A DNA stretch of 8,162 bases from Spirochaetia bacterium UBA5550. Its GTDB lineage: Bacteria; Spirochaetota; UBA4802; UBA5550. Positions 1 to 6,700 of this stretch are shown piece by piece. The position numbers and the translations under genes are program-made. The number at the start of each line of letters is the position of its first letter. Within the stretch, counting starts at the first letter, position 1. The notes beneath the pieces were generated by a model, which was not told the origin of the DNA, made no database searches, and saw only the letters and a program-made list of their open reading frames with translations. The stretch spans positions 2,166-10,327 of the forward strand of contig DINC01000094.1 in the NCBI GenBank assembly GCA_002425885.1, given 5' to 3'.

Positions 1-16
1 TATCCAATATTTGCTT

Positions 17-376
17 TTATTTTTTTCCGAGACCAGTTATTCTAAGTGTCTGTGTTGCTCCTTCTGCTAAAGTATAAGATGTATATCCATCATTTATTTC
101 TATTTCGTATTCTTGAGGTGTTGCTGCTGTATCAAGACATTCTCCTTTTCCAGTTTCAAGTGTTACAATTTTCTGTTCACTTGTATCATTATTTGGAACT
201 GTTTCATCCCATCTTGCATTCGCAACAGAGTTTTCATCAACCCATCTTATATCCTGTAACTCTGTACCTGATTCATTCTGCCAGGTAACTGCGGCATCAA
301 AATTATCATCCTCACCACATCCAGGCATCCCCATCGCTGCAACAGCAATCATTGAAACAAGAATAAGTTTTTTCAT
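17..376 (-). CDS. Small putative lipoprotein of unknown function (119 aa)
   Basis: The predicted product is a small exported protein anchored by a lipid. The N-terminus has a Lys-Lys start, a short hydrophobic stretch and then M17-P18-G19-C20, which reads as a lipobox with Cys20 as the lipidated residue. Pro at -2 is unusual, so lipidation is probable rather than certain. The mature part is about 100 residues, acidic, rich in Asn, Asp, Glu and Thr, and has one further cysteine (C80). The pattern of short alternating strands (for example YEIEIND and TLRITGL) suggests a small beta-rich domain. I recognise no family. The open frame extends 17 codons upstream, but the start at 376 is chosen because GGAGGA lies 7 bases before it and the signal peptide begins there; the in-frame ATG at 391 overlaps that ribosome binding site. 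It lies 139 bases downstream of the flavoprotein gene on the same strand. No convincing promoter was found in the gap. Confidence 0.72.
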   Translation of the reverse strand: MKKLILVSMIAVAAMGMPGCGEDDNFDAAVTWQNESGTELQDIRWVDENSVANARWDETVPNNDTSEQKIVTLETGKGECLDTAATPQEYEIEINDGYTSYTLAEGATQTLRITGLGKK

Positions 377-383
377 CTTTGAG

Positions 384-389
384 TCCTCC
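384..389 (-). promoter_or_regulatory. Ribosome binding site that fixes the lipoprotein start
   Basis: On the minus strand this reads GGAGGA, 7 bases upstream of the ATG at 376. The longer open frame begins at 427 with no comparable site, and the signal peptide only makes sense from 376. Confidence 0.75.
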
Positions 390-456
390 ATAAATATATG
401 TTTTCTCTTAATTTTCTTAACAGTCAAAGGCTGTTTTGTTAAATGTAATTATTTAA

Positions 457-479
457 GGGGAAGAGTCAAGTCTTTTCCC
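457..479 (-). terminator. Weak candidate terminator after the flavoprotein gene
   Basis: On the minus strand a GGGAAAAGA arm pairs, with one wobble and one bulge, with a TCTTCCCC arm across a 6-base loop. It is followed by an AT-rich stretch (TTAAAT) rather than a clean T run. It sits about 37 bases after the flavoprotein stop. A second short hairpin (TTCCC/GGGAA, 492-505) lies closer to the stop. Either could attenuate transcription before the lipoprotein gene, but neither is canonical. Confidence 0.3.
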
Positions 480-515
480 GTATAAGCACCATTCCCAAGG
501 GGGAAACTCAAGTTG

Positions 516-1733
516 TTAAAGCAGACTTCTCCCAGCTGCTCTCCCTGATGAAAAAGCCCACTGAATATTGTAGCCCCCTGTGTCACCATCAACATCTATA
601 ACTTCACCTGCGAAGTAGAGGCCCCTGACTATTTTAGATTCCATGGTTTTACGGTCAATCTCATCACGGCTTACTCCGCCGGCTGTTGCCATTGCAGTAC
701 GGAAGTCGCCCTTCTCTTTAATTTCAAAGGGGAATGCATTGATAAGATTAATTATCCGGCTCCTCTCTGCTCTGGAGATTTCACCGGCTTTTTTTAACGG
801 GTCAACCGATGCGTAGGCAAGCAGTGCATCTATAACTCTTTCAGGCATTTCAAATATCTTTAATATATTGCGGATCGATTTTTTCCCCTCGTTTTTTAAT
901 GCTTCAGGGAGGAGAGATTCAATTTCCTGCATACTTTTATCTGTGAGGGAGATTGTGATGCTGTCTCCACTTCTTGCGTATCTGCTGAGGTCAAGTATCC
1001 CTGGTCCTGATAGGCCTTTTGGTGTGAAGAGAATATCTCCCCTGGCGGATATAATTTTTTTGTCATCACGGGCCAGTGTTACCCGGCTCTCTTTGATGGA
1101 TATTCCGGATAGTTCCCCCAGTGTGTAGTCTTTAATATAGAGGGGAGTCAGTGCAGGGGTAATCTCTGTAATACTGTGGCCCAGAGATGCAGCAAGTCTG
1201 AATCCGTCGCCTGATGAACCTGTTGCAGGGTATGAACTCCCCCCTGCTGCAATTACGAATTTTTCTGCTGTATAAATTCCGCTCCCGGCAGAAAGAATAA
1301 ACTCCGGCCCATTATGTGAGATACTTCTCACCTGAGCATTATATTTTATCTCAACAGAATTGTCCCTGCATAATTTCAGCAGCAGTGAAAGTATATCCTC
1401 TCCCTTCATGCTTGCGGGGAATACTTTGCCGTCATCCCGTGCAACAGTTTTTATTCCATGAGATTCAAAGAATTCAATAAGCTGAATGTTTGTAAAAGCG
1501 GAGAGTGCAGGTTTTACAAAGTTTGCTGTATCGCCGTAATGTTTTAAAAATTCCGGAATGCTTCCCGTGTGTGTGAAGTTGCACTGCCCGGAACCTGAGA
1601 GCAGAAGCTTTTTCCCGGCGCTGGAGTTTTTTTCAAGGATAAGAATTTTCTTTCCGGCTGACGAAGCATTAATTGCACAGAATAGTCCGGCAGGGCCTGT
1701 TCCTGTTATAATTGTATCATACCTGTTATTCAT
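516..1733 (-). CDS. HI0933/YhiN/BaiN-family FAD-dependent oxidoreductase (405 aa)
   Basis: This is a complete flavoprotein of the HI0933-like family (YhiN, BaiN, 'aminoacetone oxidase family'). The N-terminal dinucleotide-binding fold shows GTGPAG at residues 11-16 and the ribose-binding acidic residue in LEK (E34). The family signature GKKLLLSGSGQCNFT lies at 40-54, including the conserved Cys51-Asn52 pair. FTPKGLSGPGIL at 236-247 matches the family's FTHxGLSGP motif, with Pro in place of the usual His. ATAGGV (349-354) and the C-terminal FAD-binding GLYFAGEVIDVDGDTGGYN block (371-389) are intact. The length is normal for the family and no domain is missing. The characterised member BaiN of Clostridium scindens reduces a bile-acid intermediate, but most homologues have no proven substrate, so no specific reaction is assigned. 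The protein should be cytosolic, with no signal peptide. It starts 24 bases after the coiled-coil gene and has no visible Shine-Dalgarno sequence, so it is probably co-transcribed with it. Confidence 0.93.
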   Translation of the reverse strand: MNNRYDTIITGTGPAGLFCAINASSAGKKILILEKNSSAGKKLLLSGSGQCNFTHTGSIPEFLKHYGDTANFVKPALSAFTNIQLIEFFESHGIKTVARDDGKVFPASMKGEDILSLLLKLCRDNSVEIKYNAQVRSISHNGPEFILSAGSGIYTAEKFVIAAGGSSYPATGSSGDGFRLAASLGHSITEITPALTPLYIKDYTLGELSGISIKESRVTLARDDKKIISARGDILFTPKGLSGPGILDLSRYARSGDSITISLTDKSMQEIESLLPEALKNEGKKSIRNILKIFEMPERVIDALLAYASVDPLKKAGEISRAERSRIINLINAFPFEIKEKGDFRTAMATAGGVSRDEIDRKTMESKIVRGLYFAGEVIDVDGDTGGYNIQWAFSSGRAAGRSLL

Positions 1734-1757
1734 TTATAGATATATATGTGAGGGGGA

Positions 1758-2174
1758 TTATTTCAGCAGAACCGTGACACCGGTTATAAAGGCTGTAACC
1801 AGGGTTAGCCCCAGACCTGTGAACCACATCATCATTGTGAAGCGTTTATCCACGCTTTTATGAATTTCTTCGAAGCGTCTGTCCATTTGCTCGAAACGCT
1901 TGTCTACCTGATCGAAGCGCCTGTCAACCTGTTCAAATCTTTTATCTACCTGCTCAAACTGTTTGCCGTTGAAATTAAGAGTCTGGAGTATAAGATCTCT
2001 CTGGTTTTTCAACTCCTCTTCTACACGGACAATCCTTTCCCGTATCTCTATTTCAAAATCGCGGGAATATGATTTTGATTTTCCCCCTCCGCGTATGGCG
2101 GGAAATTTTTCTACAAGGTATTCACCTATCTGCTCAAGGTGTTCTTTTGTAAGTTTTGCAGCCATTATTGTCAT
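1758..2174 (-). CDS. Bdr-like heptad-repeat coiled-coil protein with C-terminal TM segment (138 aa)
   Basis: A small membrane-anchored coiled-coil protein. Residues 1-72 are charged and mostly helical, with a basic GGGKSKS turn near 29-35. Residues 73-107 are five seven-residue units (FEQVDKR, FEQVDRR, FDQVDKR, FEQMDRR, FEEIHKS), followed by VDKRF. A single hydrophobic segment at about 116-136 ends the protein, so the coil would project from the membrane, probably into the cytoplasm. This architecture resembles Borrelia Bdr proteins and the many short coiled-coil/TM proteins of spirochaetes and deltaproteobacteria, whose function is not known. That resemblance is from general knowledge, not a search. 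The start at 2174 is supported by AGGAG at 2181-2185, 6 bases upstream; the alternative Met at 2165 would be 15 bases away. The gene probably heads a two-gene transcript with the flavoprotein. Confidence 0.85.
   Translation of the reverse strand: MTIMAAKLTKEHLEQIGEYLVEKFPAIRGGGKSKSYSRDFEIEIRERIVRVEEELKNQRDLILQTLNFNGKQFEQVDKRFEQVDRRFDQVDKRFEQMDRRFEEIHKSVDKRFTMMMWFTGLGLTLVTAFITGVTVLLK
1854..1958 (-). repeat. Five degenerate 21-bp tandem units encoding heptads
   Basis: Five in-frame 21-base units encode the F-[ED]-[QE]-[VMI]-[DH]-[KR]-[RS] heptads of the coiled-coil protein. The codons differ between units: Arg at the seventh position is AGA, CGC, CGT and CGC in turn, and Phe alternates between TTT and TTC. 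The repeat is therefore kept at the protein level and is not a recent DNA duplication. Confidence 0.85.
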
Positions 2175-2189
2175 CCCTGTCTCCTGAAA

Positions 2190-2216
2190 ATATTACATTT
2201 ATACTATTGCTGTCAA
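2190..2216 (-). promoter_or_regulatory. Candidate promoter for the coiled-coil/flavoprotein pair
   Basis: On the minus strand a perfect TTGACA (2211-2216) is followed, after 15 bases, by TAATAT (2190-2195, four of six consensus positions). The spacer is short. An overlapping alternative is TTAAGA (2221-2226), 17 bases, then TATAAA (2198-2203). Both lie just upstream of the AGGAG ribosome binding site, so the 5' leader would be very short. The location is plausible but the exact element is uncertain. Confidence 0.4.
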
Positions 2217-2247
2217 GTAATCTTAAAAATTAATACGATTTGAATTG

Positions 2248-2280
2248 CCGGTTATTAAAAAATTTTTAAAGAATTACCGG
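2248..2280. repeat. Imperfect AT-cored palindrome
   Basis: Arms CCGGTTATT (2248-2256) and AATTACCGG (2272-2280) are inverted copies with one mismatch, around a core made of an A run then a T run. AATTGCCGG (2243-2251) and AATTACCGG (2272-2280) are also near-identical direct repeats. It lies between the two divergent promoters, where an operator could sit, but no regulator is encoded here and it could be chance in AT-rich DNA. Confidence 0.4.
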
Positions 2281-2400
2281 AAATATTTTAAGAGGGGATG
2301 ATTCAATTAAACCCGTTTATGCTGTATTTAATTTCTTGTAATTATTCAGCAGTTAATTTATATTAAAGCATCTAACGATTGAATTATTTCTTTTTTGTCT

Positions 2401-2440
2401 TTGCGGTGAGCGGCCTTCACTCTCTGATGCTCGTCCGCAA
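2401..2440. repeat. GC-rich inverted repeat upstream of the FecR-domain gene
   Basis: TTGCGG (2401-2406) pairs with CCGCAA (2435-2440). The stem extends by GAGC/GCTC beyond a small internal mismatch and leaves a loop of about 17 bases. An alternative inner pairing is GTGA/TCAC. There is no T run on either strand, so it is not a terminator. It ends about 27 bases before the extended -10 element of the fecR-domain gene and stands out against very AT-rich flanks. Confidence 0.45.
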
Positions 2441-2466
2441 TGAAATGGTTTAAATGATTCGTTATT

Positions 2467-2475
2467 TGCTATAAT
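2467..2475 (+). promoter_or_regulatory. Extended -10 promoter of the FecR-domain gene
   Basis: TGCTATAAT is a perfect extended -10 (TGnTATAAT). The -35 region (about 2446-2452, TGGTTTA) matches consensus poorly, which is usual for extended -10 promoters. Transcription would begin near 2481-2483, giving a leader of under 20 bases that contains the strong GGAGGAG ribosome binding site at 2490-2496. Confidence 0.65.
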
Positions 2476-2499
2476 TAAAAATTACTTCCGGAGGAGTAT

Positions 2500-3540
2500 A
2501 TGAAGCCTTCAATCCGTTTCAGCATCGCGGTTTTAGCAATTATTCTCGTAATGCCTGCAGCACTCTCTGCGATGAGTGTTAAATTTTTTCTTGGCCAGGT
2601 TTCTCTCGTCAGAAGCGGGAAATCTCTGTCTGTTAAAGTGGGCGATATCGTCGGGAATGGGGATATTATAAAAACAGGTAAAGGAGCCATAGTTGAGCTT
2701 GCACTTGATGAGAATAGTACAATTACAGTTCAGGCTCAATCAACAGTTCAGATAGGGAGTAAAAATCTTAAAGATTCAGACGGAATTTTAGTTGTTTCCG
2801 GTGAAGTTAAGGGAAAATTCGGTAAGCTGAAAAAGGGTGAATATAAAATCGGGAGCCCAACCACTGTATGCGGTGTGCGGGGTACTGAATTTGATGTGGC
2901 CGTGAGTAAAGGGGGGGACACGTATGTTGTTCTTAATGAAGGGAGCCTCGCGGTTCGTAATCCGTACAAAAGTGTTGATCTTAAAGAGGGCTCATCTCTT
3001 GAAGCTGATGTGGCATCTGAACCTGTATCAGGAAAAATCAGGGTTAAGAGCGACGCATGGGAGAATATGAGAAACGAGAACATTGAAGAGAACCTCGATG
3101 ACAGAGCGGACAAGTATGAGAGCTACATGGATAATTTTGAGGGTGATGCAGCTGAAGATGCAGAGGAGATCAAATCCCTGAGAGATGAAACAAAAAAAGC
3201 AAAAACAAAAGATGACCTTGAAAAGTCAGGCGAAAAGATTGCCGCTGCGGACTCGGAGCTTGAAGACAGCATGATGATGAATGAAGCATCTCTTAATAAC
3301 ATGAACAGTCTTTCGGATGAATATAAAGGGAGTGATGCAGCCGGCCGTTTTAAAAGCGCTGTTAAAAAAGGTAATGCAGTGCTCCAGCAGCAGATAAAAA
3401 ACAGACAGGCAATAGATAAAGTCAAGGCTGAATATAAAGAGGCTTATGATAAAATAATGAAAAAGTTTCAGGACGATAAAAGCAACATCCGTAAAAGTCT
3501 TGATGAGTTTAAGAAAAGTCAGCAGGAGGGGACGGAATAA
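2500..3540 (+). CDS. Exported FecR-domain protein with helical C-terminal tail (346 aa)
   Basis: A secreted, probably periplasmic protein. Residues 1-24 form a Sec-type signal peptide with a likely cleavage after A-L-S-A. Residues about 26-152 are a FecR domain (PF04773 type): GDIVGNGDIIKTGKGAIVEL (48-67), then DENSTITV, then the family hallmark SPTTVCGVRGTEFDV (119-133) and a glycine-turn beta segment ending LNEGSLAVRN. Residues about 190-343 are highly charged, Lys/Glu/Asp-rich, cysteine-free and predicted helical or coiled coil. There is no N-terminal cytoplasmic anti-sigma domain, no TM anchor other than the signal peptide, and no FecI-type sigma factor or TonB receptor nearby. It is therefore not a classical FecR regulator and more likely a stand-alone envelope or scaffold protein of the kind common in spirochaetes and deltaproteobacteria. 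The start is set by GGAGGAG at 2490-2496. The gene is monocistronic and faces the giant activase gene. Confidence 0.85.
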   Translation: MKPSIRFSIAVLAIILVMPAALSAMSVKFFLGQVSLVRSGKSLSVKVGDIVGNGDIIKTGKGAIVELALDENSTITVQAQSTVQIGSKNLKDSDGILVVSGEVKGKFGKLKKGEYKIGSPTTVCGVRGTEFDVAVSKGGDTYVVLNEGSLAVRNPYKSVDLKEGSSLEADVASEPVSGKIRVKSDAWENMRNENIEENLDDRADKYESYMDNFEGDAAEDAEEIKSLRDETKKAKTKDDLEKSGEKIAAADSELEDSMMMNEASLNNMNSLSDEYKGSDAAGRFKSAVKKGNAVLQQQIKNRQAIDKVKAEYKEAYDKIMKKFQDDKSNIRKSLDEFKKSQQEGTE

Positions 3541-3558
3541 TCTGTTTTGGGGTTGTCT

Positions 3559-3586
3559 AAAAAGTCATTCCCGCGCAGGCGGGAAT
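3559..3586 (-). terminator. Rho-independent terminator for the giant activase gene, inside the MITE
   Basis: On the minus strand, ATTCCCGC-CTGC-GCGGGAAT is followed by GAC and then five T residues (3559-3563). The strong GC-rich stem with a T tract lies about 127 bases past the activase stop, the only minus-strand gene it could end. Confidence 0.55.
3567..3586. repeat. 20-bp palindrome of ATTCCC-N8-GGGAAT type
   Basis: ATTCCCGC, loop GCAG, then GCGGGAAT is a perfect 8-bp stem. It fits the ATTCCC-N8-GGGAAT pattern known in Neisseria as dRS3, and similar palindromes are scattered in other bacteria. Here it is part of the MITE-like element, so the match is one of form and does not show relationship to Neisseria. 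Confidence 0.75.
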
Positions 3587-3650
3587 CCATTCTAACACCA
3601 TATATACGGTATACGCCAATGGATTCCGGCTCTAAAGGCCGGAATGACAC

Positions 3651-3675
3651 TATTCTATACAGAATACATTCTTTT
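3651..3675 (+). terminator. Weak candidate terminator for the FecR-domain gene
   Basis: TATTCT, loop ATAC, AGAATA forms a 6-bp AT-rich stem, followed by CATTC and then T5 (3672-3676). The stem is weak, but the large GTCATTCC/GGAATGAC fold directly upstream could add stability. It lies about 110 bases after the stop at 3540. Confidence 0.35.
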
Positions 3676-3682
3676 TAGACAG

Positions 3683-3703
3683 CCCCTGGCCGTCAGGCCG
3701 GGG
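3683..3703. repeat. GC-rich hairpin at the right edge of the MITE
   Basis: CCCC-T-GGCC, loop GTCA, GGCC-GGGG pairs fully apart from one bulged T. It overlaps the terminal CCCC of the element and lies 10 bases past the activase stop. On the minus strand it is followed by CTGTC rather than a T run, so alone it is not a canonical terminator. It may add to termination or protect the 3' end. Confidence 0.45.
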
Positions 3704-3712
3704 TGAGGTCTC

Positions 3713-6700
3713 TTACCTTATAATCTTTCTGCTGAATGATGAATCAACAAACCCCTGGTGTTCCACAAGTTCCGTATCCTCCATCTCCTGCCTGAATCTC
3801 AGAACATTAAGCATAAATATCTCAAGCTTGCTGATGATATTCGGCGGGAGTACCGCACCGTCAACTTCAAGAGACATTACAGGGTAATTCCTCTCCCTGC
3901 TCCATGGTGTAATAAGCCCTTCTATTACGCGTCCTATTAGACAGGCAAAGGGTGAAATGTTGATAACACCAGAGTAGTCATGCATCATCGCAGTTGAAGC
4001 TGCTCCGCTTGAAATTGAAATTTCTGAATCAAGCTCGCATGTTACAAAATGCTCATGTGCGTTACCCATGATCTCATCCATGTTATGCGGAGTATGAGGT
4101 ATAAGCCCGGTAGCGGAGAGGGCCGCTTTTACTTTATGGTCCACTTTACTTTTCCATATAGATTCAATCCTGAATAGAATTCTCTCCCTCAGTTCTTTTG
4201 AGAACGGTTTTTTATACCACGGCAGCAGCCTGTATTTCTTCATTATTTCATGGTAGCGGACAAAATCAGTGTAGTATAACCACTCAGTAATACCTGAAAC
4301 TTTTGCAATGATTCCCCGCTTGCTCATGAGGCGTACAAGTTCATCAACAGCAAAGTCATCGCGGCGGACGTATATCTCTCCTACTATGAGAACTTTCGGT
4401 GTCTCCTCCACTTTTCTTTTCAGAGGGATCTTCGCAATTTCAGCAGCGATCCTTTCAAGTGCGGGTATCGATTTTTTTATATCCTTCTCTGCGATTGTAC
4501 CCAGCTCATGCCATAGCTCGTCATATTTGGCTATTGCTGCGGCAGGATCAACAGCGCATGTGCGGAGAGATGTTTCGATATCTTTCATGTAATCCGCTAT
4601 TACGAGGCCCCACCATGCGTTTTGTGAAAAATTCGGGCCCATTTCATTATAAGAGTTTTCCGAATCCAGTGTAATAACAGCGACATTCTCAAGTCCCATG
4701 TCCCTGAAAAGGTTTTCGTAGAATACAAAGTACTGACCTGTACGGCAGGGCCCTGTTGTAGTGGGGACGAACAGCAGGTAAATTTCATCTTTCCTGTATT
4801 TTTCAGATTCAAGGTACTTCAGTGCGCTTCCAAGAACAAGCTGCGACGGGAGACATTCTTTCCCGGACATGTAGCTCCTTGCTGTCTGAAGTGTGTAAAT
4901 GTCAGGTAGAGGCATGGCGTCCGCATTGATCCCAATCCCTCTAAGTGACGATGCAAGGAGTTCAGATGAGAGACGTCCCATATTTGAAAGCAGAAGTTTT
5001 ACCCTGGGATTGCCGAAGATATCTATTTTCCTGTTATTGGCTGTATCAAAGAGATGAATTTTATCTTTTCCATTATTTATAAATCTCAGTCCGTTATCGT
5101 ATCTCTCTTCATCTTTACCGCTGTATTTCAGCCTGTATCCTTCGATAATGTCGAGAAAAGCTTCCACTCGTGTATCTATCCCCGCGTCTGCTGAATGTGA
5201 ATCGAGTTCCAGAATCAGGAATGGTTTTGTGCCCATCATCCACTTGATGTAATGCAGCATGAATGAGTCAGGTGCGCATGAGAAGTTTGAAATAAATGTG
5301 ATGAATATATTATCCTCGTCTTTCAGGAGAGAGGCGGCTTTCATGTCCTGCTGGCCATAGTACCAGTACATGTTGCTGAATATATCCGAGCCTTCAAAGG
5401 GGAGCATGTCAAATGGTATAATGGAGTATCCCCGGCTTGCGAATTTTTTCGGTATACCCATGTTCGCGTCTTTTGTAAAGGAGTTGTACGGCCTTCCGAG
5501 AAGCGCAATCACAGGATGATCTGATTTACGTGCTCTTTCAAGAGCTTCTTTCCCCATTTCCCTGTAACGGTCGAAAAACTCATGTTGTTTTTTGTAGGCT
5601 ATTTTGAAGGCGCGATCAATTTCATATGTTGAAACGCCAAGCTGCGGTGCCATTTCCATGAATCCTTGAAGGGCCTTTTCCGTGCCGTATTTGAATGTGA
5701 CAACAGGTGAAAGCAGACGGTTGTCATCCACCTCTGTGAATGCTTTTTTGATGTAGTACGGGAGGCTCTGTGTTATGGGGCAGAAGTTCGCATGAACATC
5801 CTCCTCATAGCTTGGCATATCCCTGAAATGCGGAACAAAGATAAAATCAGCTCCGGAGTTTATTATGCTCTGCACTGCGCCGTGGGCAATCTCCGCAGGG
5901 AAACAGTAGGCGCTTTCAACCCGGGCGACCCCCTCCTGCAGAATCTCCTCAGAAAGCTTTACTTCAATACCCAGTGAATGGAAGAACCATGAGTAGAATG
6001 GCCAGAGTGTATATACAGAGAAAGCTTTTGGAATCCCTACAACATAATCTTTTTTCTTTTCGAAAGATTCAGGGGGAGGAGCCATCTCTTTAAACATCAG
6101 CTCATCGCGTGCGTCAATATAGTTGAAGACTGATGCCTCATCGATCTCTTTTTTCCTGCGTGAGTTGGCGTACTTGTTGCAGCGGCCTCCGAACATATAA
6201 CTATGGCCGTTAACATTGAGTACGCGGATGGAACAGTAGTTGTCGCATGCGCGGCACTTGAATTCTCTTTCATATATAATTTCAGTATTGAGAATCTGCT
6301 CAAGGTCAAATGAGCCTTTTTCAAGGAACCCGTCAGCAATTTTCTGTTTTGCGAGTATCCCCACTCCGAATGCTCCCAGGAGTTCCGGGCTCGGCGGTAC
6401 TGTTATGTCCTTATCGAGAAGCATGGAGAAAGCCAGAGGCACAGCCTTGTTTTTCGCAACGCCCCCCTGTAAAACTATATTCTGCCCGATAGTCCTGTTC
6501 CCCACAACCCTGTTGAGGTAGTTGGAAACAATGGATGTGATGATACCTGCTGTTATATCCTCCCGGGTTGCTCCGTACTGAATTGCTTTTCTTATGTCGG
6601 AGTTGATGAACGCCGAACAGTGCTCTCCGAATTTAAGAGGGGAATCGGCCTGAAGCGCTATGTCTCCAATCTGCCGCACGTCCGTAATATTCAGGTCGCC

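Larger units (their letters stand above)
2175..2499. other. Divergent AT-rich intergenic region
   Basis: A 325-base gap separates the minus-strand coiled-coil gene from the plus-strand FecR-domain gene. It contains candidate promoters at each end, an imperfect palindrome at 2248-2280 and a GC-rich hairpin at 2401-2440. The part from 2281 to 2400 is AT-rich and holds no convincing gene. Its only ORF with a purine-rich leader is 22 codons (2298-2366), and there the purine run abuts the ATG. Confidence 0.7.
3549..3686. mobile_element. MITE-like element with 16-bp terminal inverted repeats
   Basis: The left end GGGGTTGTCTAAAAAG (3549-3564) and the right end CTTTTTAGACAGCCCC (3671-3686) are inverted copies matching at 15 of 16 positions. 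The 138-bp element has no coding capacity. Inside, GTCATTCC (3564-3571) pairs with GGAATGAC (3641-3648), GGAATCCATT (3582-3591) pairs with AATGGATTCC (3618-3627), and two compact hairpins lie at 3567-3586 and 3623-3645. This is the structure of a non-autonomous, transposase-mobilised palindromic element. No second copy, transposase or clear target-site duplication is visible here, so mobility is inferred from the terminal repeats alone. Confidence 0.72.

Noticed and set aside
377..480. Promoter for the lipoprotein gene
   Set aside because: Minus-strand TTGACT occurs twice, but neither copy has a good -10 at 16-18 bases. TATATT with a TTAAGA -35 would place the transcription start on the ribosome binding site.
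868..1128. Plus-strand ORF opposite the flavoprotein gene
   Set aside because: It overlaps a well-supported FAD oxidoreductase in antisense and shows no motif of its own.
1854..1958. Regularly spaced 21-bp tandem repeats considered as a CRISPR or satellite array
   Set aside because: There are no spacers. The units are in frame, encode heptads and vary at synonymous positions.
2298..2366. 22-codon ORF in the divergent intergenic region, preceded by AAGAGGGG
   Set aside because: The purine run abuts the ATG with no spacer and there is no matching promoter. At 22 residues in AT-rich DNA it is expected by chance.
2748..3113. 121-codon minus-strand ORF opposite the FecR-domain gene
   Set aside because: The plus strand encodes a signal peptide and FecR motifs with a good ribosome binding site. 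The antisense product is Ser/Leu/Thr-rich, as expected of a shadow frame.
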